Shown: positions 61,174 through 64,000 of the stretch, piece after piece
How positions within the stretch are numbered: position 1 is the first letter of the stretch
How the letters are laid out: every line of letters begins with the position of its first letter
NCBI RefSeq assembly: GCF_027706845.1
Contig: NZ_JAQGCZ010000011.1
Coordinates: 124,001 to 188,000 of the forward strand
From: Mycolicibacterium sp. BiH015
GTDB taxonomy: Bacteria > Actinomycetota > Actinomycetes > Mycobacteriales > Mycobacteriaceae
DNA length: 64,000 nucleotides
Direction of reading: 5' to 3'
The notes under the pieces: generated by a model
Databases searched by the model: none
Seen by the model: the letters and a program-made list of their open reading frames with translations, nothing else
What the model was told of the DNA's origin: nothing
Position numbers and translations under genes: made by a program

Positions 61174-62325
61174 TTACGTTGCTGCGCCAATCATCTCGGC
61201 GTAGCCGTCGAAGTCCGGTTTCATCGCCGCCGCCACCAGTTCCCACAGCACCTCGTCGGTCCCGCCGCCGACTCGAGCCAGCTTCATGTCGCGCCACCAC
61301 CGGCCCAAGGGTGTCTCGTCGGTGAGGTAGCCCGAGCCGCCGAAGAGATGCATGCACTCGGAGAGCACTTCCTCTCCCAAACGGGCAGCGGTGACCTTGA
61401 CCGCTGCCGCTGAACGCAGTTCCAGAAGGCCCTGTGCCGCAATGCCGTTGAGGCCGTGCCGAAGCAGGTCGACGCGGGCCTGCAGGTCGGCCATCCGGAG
61501 TCTGAGTGCCTGATGCTCGAACAGCGTCGCGCCGAACTGGCGGCGCTGGACCATGCGGGCGTGGGTCACGCCCAACACGCGCTGGCACGACGACGCGACC
61601 TGGCCGGCGATCGACATGCGTTCGTGGGCGAGCCCCCATGAGATCGCTGCCAGTCCGGTGCCGGGCCGCGCCACCAGATGGTCGGCGGGCACCCATGTGT
61701 CGATGTGGACCGCCGCGGTGTCCAGCGGGCCGGCGCCGACTTTGCGCCACGGCGTCTGCACATCAACGTGTGTCGTGGGCACGGCGACCACCAGGACGTT
61801 GCCATGTCGGCTTGCCGGGTCGTGGTCGACGCCGCGGGCGACCACCAGGATATGGTCTGCGATCGGAGAGAGCGAGACGAACTTCTTGATGCCGCGGATC
61901 TCGAAACCACCGCGGGCGGAACGAACTTCGGTCTCGACAATCTTTAGATCGGAACCACCCGATTCTTCGGAGGCGGCGATGCACAACACCGCCTCACCGT
62001 CGACGGCTTGCTCGCAGATGGCTGTGAGGTGATCGGTCTTGCCGAACCGGCGCAGGACGGCGATCGCCGAGTCGTGCAAGCTGACCCCCACGCCGATGCC
62101 GGCGGAGCCGAGACGCCCCAACCGGAAGGCCAGTTCGTTGAGCTTGGCGACGTCAGGCTGTTGTGTTCCGGCGGGGCCCCATTTGTCGCGGAAGACCCCG
62201 CCCGTCCCCAGGTGCTCGATCAGCTTGCGGGGAAAGTGTTCCGACGATTCGGCCTCGGTCGTCCAGGCGACGACCGTGTCGTCGAACACGTCGGCCAGCA
62301 GCTGTCGGTAGGCGTCGATGGTCAT
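61174..62325 (-). CDS. mbtN: Acyl-ACP dehydrogenase MbtN (FadE14)
   Basis: MbtN introduces the double bond in the acyl chain of mycobactin while it is bound to MbtL. The 383-residue protein has the acyl-CoA dehydrogenase fold: [66 protein letters not shown] with the usual Arg-Arg-Gln-Phe motif, and [23 protein letters not shown] 62325 overlaps the mbtM stop by 4 bp (ATGA), showing that the two are coupled. It corresponds to Rv1346. Confidence 0.94.
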   Translation of the reverse strand: MTIDAYRQLLADVFDDTVVAWTTEAESSEHFPRKLIEHLGTGGVFRDKWGPAGTQQPDVAKLNELAFRLGRLGSAGIGVGVSLHDSAIAVLRRFGKTDHLTAICEQAVDGEAVLCIAASEESGGSDLKIVETEVRSARGGFEIRGIKKFVSLSPIADHILVVARGVDHDPASRHGNVLVVAVPTTHVDVQTPWRKVGAGPLDTAAVHIDTWVPADHLVARPGTGLAAISWGLAHERMSIAGQVASSCQRVLGVTHARMVQRRQFGATLFEHQALRLRMADLQARVDLLRHGLNGIAAQGLLELRSAAAVKVTAARLGEEVLSECMHLFGGSGYLTDETPLGRWWRDMKLARVGGGTDEVLWELVAAAMKPDFDGYAEMIGAAT

Positions 62326-63893
62326 ACCCGCGCGGCCTCCAGGTCCTGTTTGACGGCCAACCGCTTCAACTTGCCCGAGCTCGTCCGCGGCAACGAGCCG
62401 GGTGCCATGAAGACGACGTCGGCGGGTACGACGCCGCACTGTGACGCAACGCGTTGCACCACCTCACTTCTCGCGCCGGACTCGTTTGGACCACGGAACT
62501 CGGCGGCGATGACGAGACCCTGTCTGGCCGAGTCGCCGTCGGTGCTGAACGCGACCACCGCCCCGTCGCGCACGCCGCGCACCTCGGCGGCGACGCGCTC
62601 GACCTCGTTGGGGAAGATGTTGCGTCCGGCGATCGTGATGAGTTCCTTGACGCGTCCGCACACCACCAGACCGCGGTCGGTGAGATAGCCGAGATCTCCT
62701 GTGCGGAACCACTCCCCGGGGACGAGGGGCTCCTGTCCCAGGTACCCGGACATCATCGAGGTACCGCGGATCTCGATCTCACCGACGTCACCGTCTTCGG
62801 CGCGCTCCGACGGTGTGACCCGCACGTCCATCCCGGGGATCGGGTGACCGAGGACGGCCTGCCGGCGCACGGTATCCGTGGCAGGGTCGGTGATTTCTTC
62901 CACCATGAGCCCGCTGCCCGGACCGGGGGAGGTAACTGCGCACGTGGATTCGGCCAGACCGTAGGAGGGGGCGGCCGAGCGGGGATCCAGTCCGAAGCGG
63001 CTGAGTTCGTGCAGGAAAAGTTCGAAACCCTCGCAGTCGACCGGCTCGCCGCCATTGAGGGCGAAACGGAGGTGACTCAGATCGACGTCAGGCACCCGGC
63101 GGGCGTACTTTCCGATCACCGAGTAGGCGAAATTCGGTGCGGCCGTGAGCGTTGCGCGGCTTTCCGATAACCACGACAGCCACCGGAACGGCGAAGCCGC
63201 GAACGATGCCGTTGGCGACAGCCACATCTCGGCTCCGGTGACGAAGCCGGTGAGCAGGAACGTCAGGCCCATGTCGTGGTAGAGCGGTAACCAGGTGAGC
63301 CCGCGGTCGTTGTGCTTGTCGGTGCCGGTGTGCTCGAGCAGTGCGGTCACGTTGTTCTTGACGGCGTCCGGCGACAACATTGCGGTCCGGGGTGTTCCGG
63401 TGGAGCCGGCGGTGCCCTGCAACACAGCGGGCGTGCCGGCTGGGGTGACCGCCGCGTTGAGCGTGGTAGACCGCCGTGAATGCCCGACGGTGCTGACATC
63501 GTGCACGGCCACGTCGAAAGCGTTGTCTTGCAACAGTTCCGGGTATTCGCCGTGGGTGAAGATCTGGCGGACTCCGATTCCGGTGAAGCGTTCGGCTGTC
63601 GCGTGGGCCCACTGCGCGTTGTCGGCTCCTCGGATGGGGCCGGGCAGGATCGACAGCGAGCGGCCTGCCAGCCAGACGCCCTGGATGGCTGCGACGAAGG
63701 CGGCGGTGGGTTCACCGACGAGACCGACGGCGCCGTCGGGTCCGTCGAGGATGCGCTCGGCGACATTCTCGGCGCGCGCGTGCAGCTCCTGCCAGGGGTG
63801 TCGGGTCCACTGGCCGCTGGCGCGGTCGAGCAGCACAAGGTCGCGGGGAGATGTCGTCATCGCCTCCGACACCGCGGTCGCCAGAACGCTCAC
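62322..63893 (-). CDS. mbtM: Long-chain fatty acyl-AMP ligase MbtM (FadD33)
   Basis: MbtM activates a fatty acid with ATP and loads it onto the carrier protein MbtL for mycobactin. The 523-residue adenylating enzyme has [17 protein letters not shown] as the ATP-binding loop, [78 protein letters not shown] and [10 protein letters not shown] with the C-terminal catalytic Lys. The start GTG 63893 overlaps the mbtL stop by 4 bp. It corresponds to Rv1345. Confidence 0.95.
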   Translation of the reverse strand: MSVLATAVSEAMTTSPRDLVLLDRASGQWTRHPWQELHARAENVAERILDGPDGAVGLVGEPTAAFVAAIQGVWLAGRSLSILPGPIRGADNAQWAHATAERFTGIGVRQIFTHGEYPELLQDNAFDVAVHDVSTVGHSRRSTTLNAAVTPAGTPAVLQGTAGSTGTPRTAMLSPDAVKNNVTALLEHTGTDKHNDRGLTWLPLYHDMGLTFLLTGFVTGAEMWLSPTASFAASPFRWLSWLSESRATLTAAPNFAYSVIGKYARRVPDVDLSHLRFALNGGEPVDCEGFELFLHELSRFGLDPRSAAPSYGLAESTCAVTSPGPGSGLMVEEITDPATDTVRRQAVLGHPIPGMDVRVTPSERAEDGDVGEIEIRGTSMMSGYLGQEPLVPGEWFRTGDLGYLTDRGLVVCGRVKELITIAGRNIFPNEVERVAAEVRGVRDGAVVAFSTDGDSARQGLVIAAEFRGPNESGARSEVVQRVASQCGVVPADVVFMAPGSLPRTSSGKLKRLAVKQDLEAARV

Positions 63894-64000
63894 TGACCTG
63901 CGGGCGCTTTCGCCAGAATCGCCGACTCCAGGTCGCCGACGGTGTCGCAGGTGAGCAGGTCCTCTTCGGTGAGCGCAACGCCGAGCTTGTCCTCGATGGC
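63890..64000 (-). CDS. mbtL: Acyl carrier protein MbtL, N-terminus beyond window
   Basis: The last 36 codons of an open frame running in from the right edge encode an acidic [18 protein letters not shown] segment and an [12 protein letters not shown] end. This is typical of the last helices of an acyl carrier protein. The Ser that carries phosphopantetheine lies outside the window. Position directly upstream of mbtM, with a GTGA overlap, fits Rv1344 in the mbt-2 cluster. Confidence 0.8.
   Translation of the reverse strand, partial: AIEDKLGVALTEEDLLTCDTVGDLESAILAKAPAGQ

Overview
The window is about 64 kb of high-GC actinobacterial DNA from a mycobacterium, most likely a rapidly growing environmental species (Mycolicibacterium type). 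Evidence: an antigen 85 mycolyltransferase, the fadE24-fadE23 pair, fprA, a prfB-mscS-ftsE-ftsX-smpB block with ssrA close by, an MmpL transporter, several cutinases and the mycobactin acyl-chain genes mbtK and mbtL-M-N. The gene order around prfB to ssrA and around mbtK to mbtL matches what is known for M. tuberculosis, but accessory genes are inserted. I see no insertion sequence, prophage, CRISPR array or tRNA. The only stable RNA found is tmRNA.

Layout. 1-3.7 kb: truncated flavin monooxygenase/acyl-CoA dehydrogenase-like gene with a TetR regulator and a clear operator, antigen 85, a YhdH-type reductase. 3.7-9.2 kb: fadE23, fadE24, hisN, a small membrane protein, fprA. 9.3-17.8 kb: prfB, a MscS channel, a Pro/Thr-rich membrane protein, ftsE, ftsX, smpB, a DMT transporter probably starting at CTG, a GGDEF-EAL c-di-GMP enzyme, and tmRNA. 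17.8-28.3 kb: accessory enzymes, including a hydrolase-adenylate cyclase fusion, a DUF2252 protein, a GlsB-type stress protein, an FAD oxidoreductase, an orphan substrate-binding lipoprotein, a cutinase, a bicupin and a DUF2993 protein. 28.3-32.3 kb: an Lrp regulator divergent from a fused indolepyruvate ferredoxin oxidoreductase. 32.3-39.9 kb: a run of eight minus-strand genes. Its core is a tightly overlapped cassette of CDP-alcohol phosphatidyltransferase, acyltransferase, CdsA-like cytidylyltransferase and ABC exporter, preceded by a luciferase-like oxidoreductase, a kinase-like protein that has lost key residues, and a SnoaL-like protein.

40.5-47.5 kb: an amino acid permease, then the most striking locus, a four-gene overlapping operon of PAS-ANTAR protein, STAS protein, a 1389-residue protein, and a second STAS protein. 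The giant protein combines PAS, GAF, histidine kinase, receiver, PAS, GAF, PP2C/SpoIIE phosphatase and RsbW-type kinase domains. In effect a whole two-component system and a whole partner-switching module sit in one chain. 47.5-54.6 kb: an orphan LigD-type polymerase, a fused TRAP-TAXI transporter with its binding protein, and an MmpL without MmpS under an obvious palindrome. 54.6-60.5 kb: HAD phosphatase, a glycine-rich repeat lipoprotein, two secreted proteins with acidic stretches, DUF808 and small membrane proteins. 60.5-64 kb: mbtK with an IdeR-like box, and convergent mbtN, mbtM and the end of mbtL.

A recurrent feature is leaderless-type starts: a TANNNT hexamer ends 6-9 nt before the initiation codon of at least nine genes. 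I used this to choose several starts. Database searches were not possible; family names rest on motifs and remembered orthologs.
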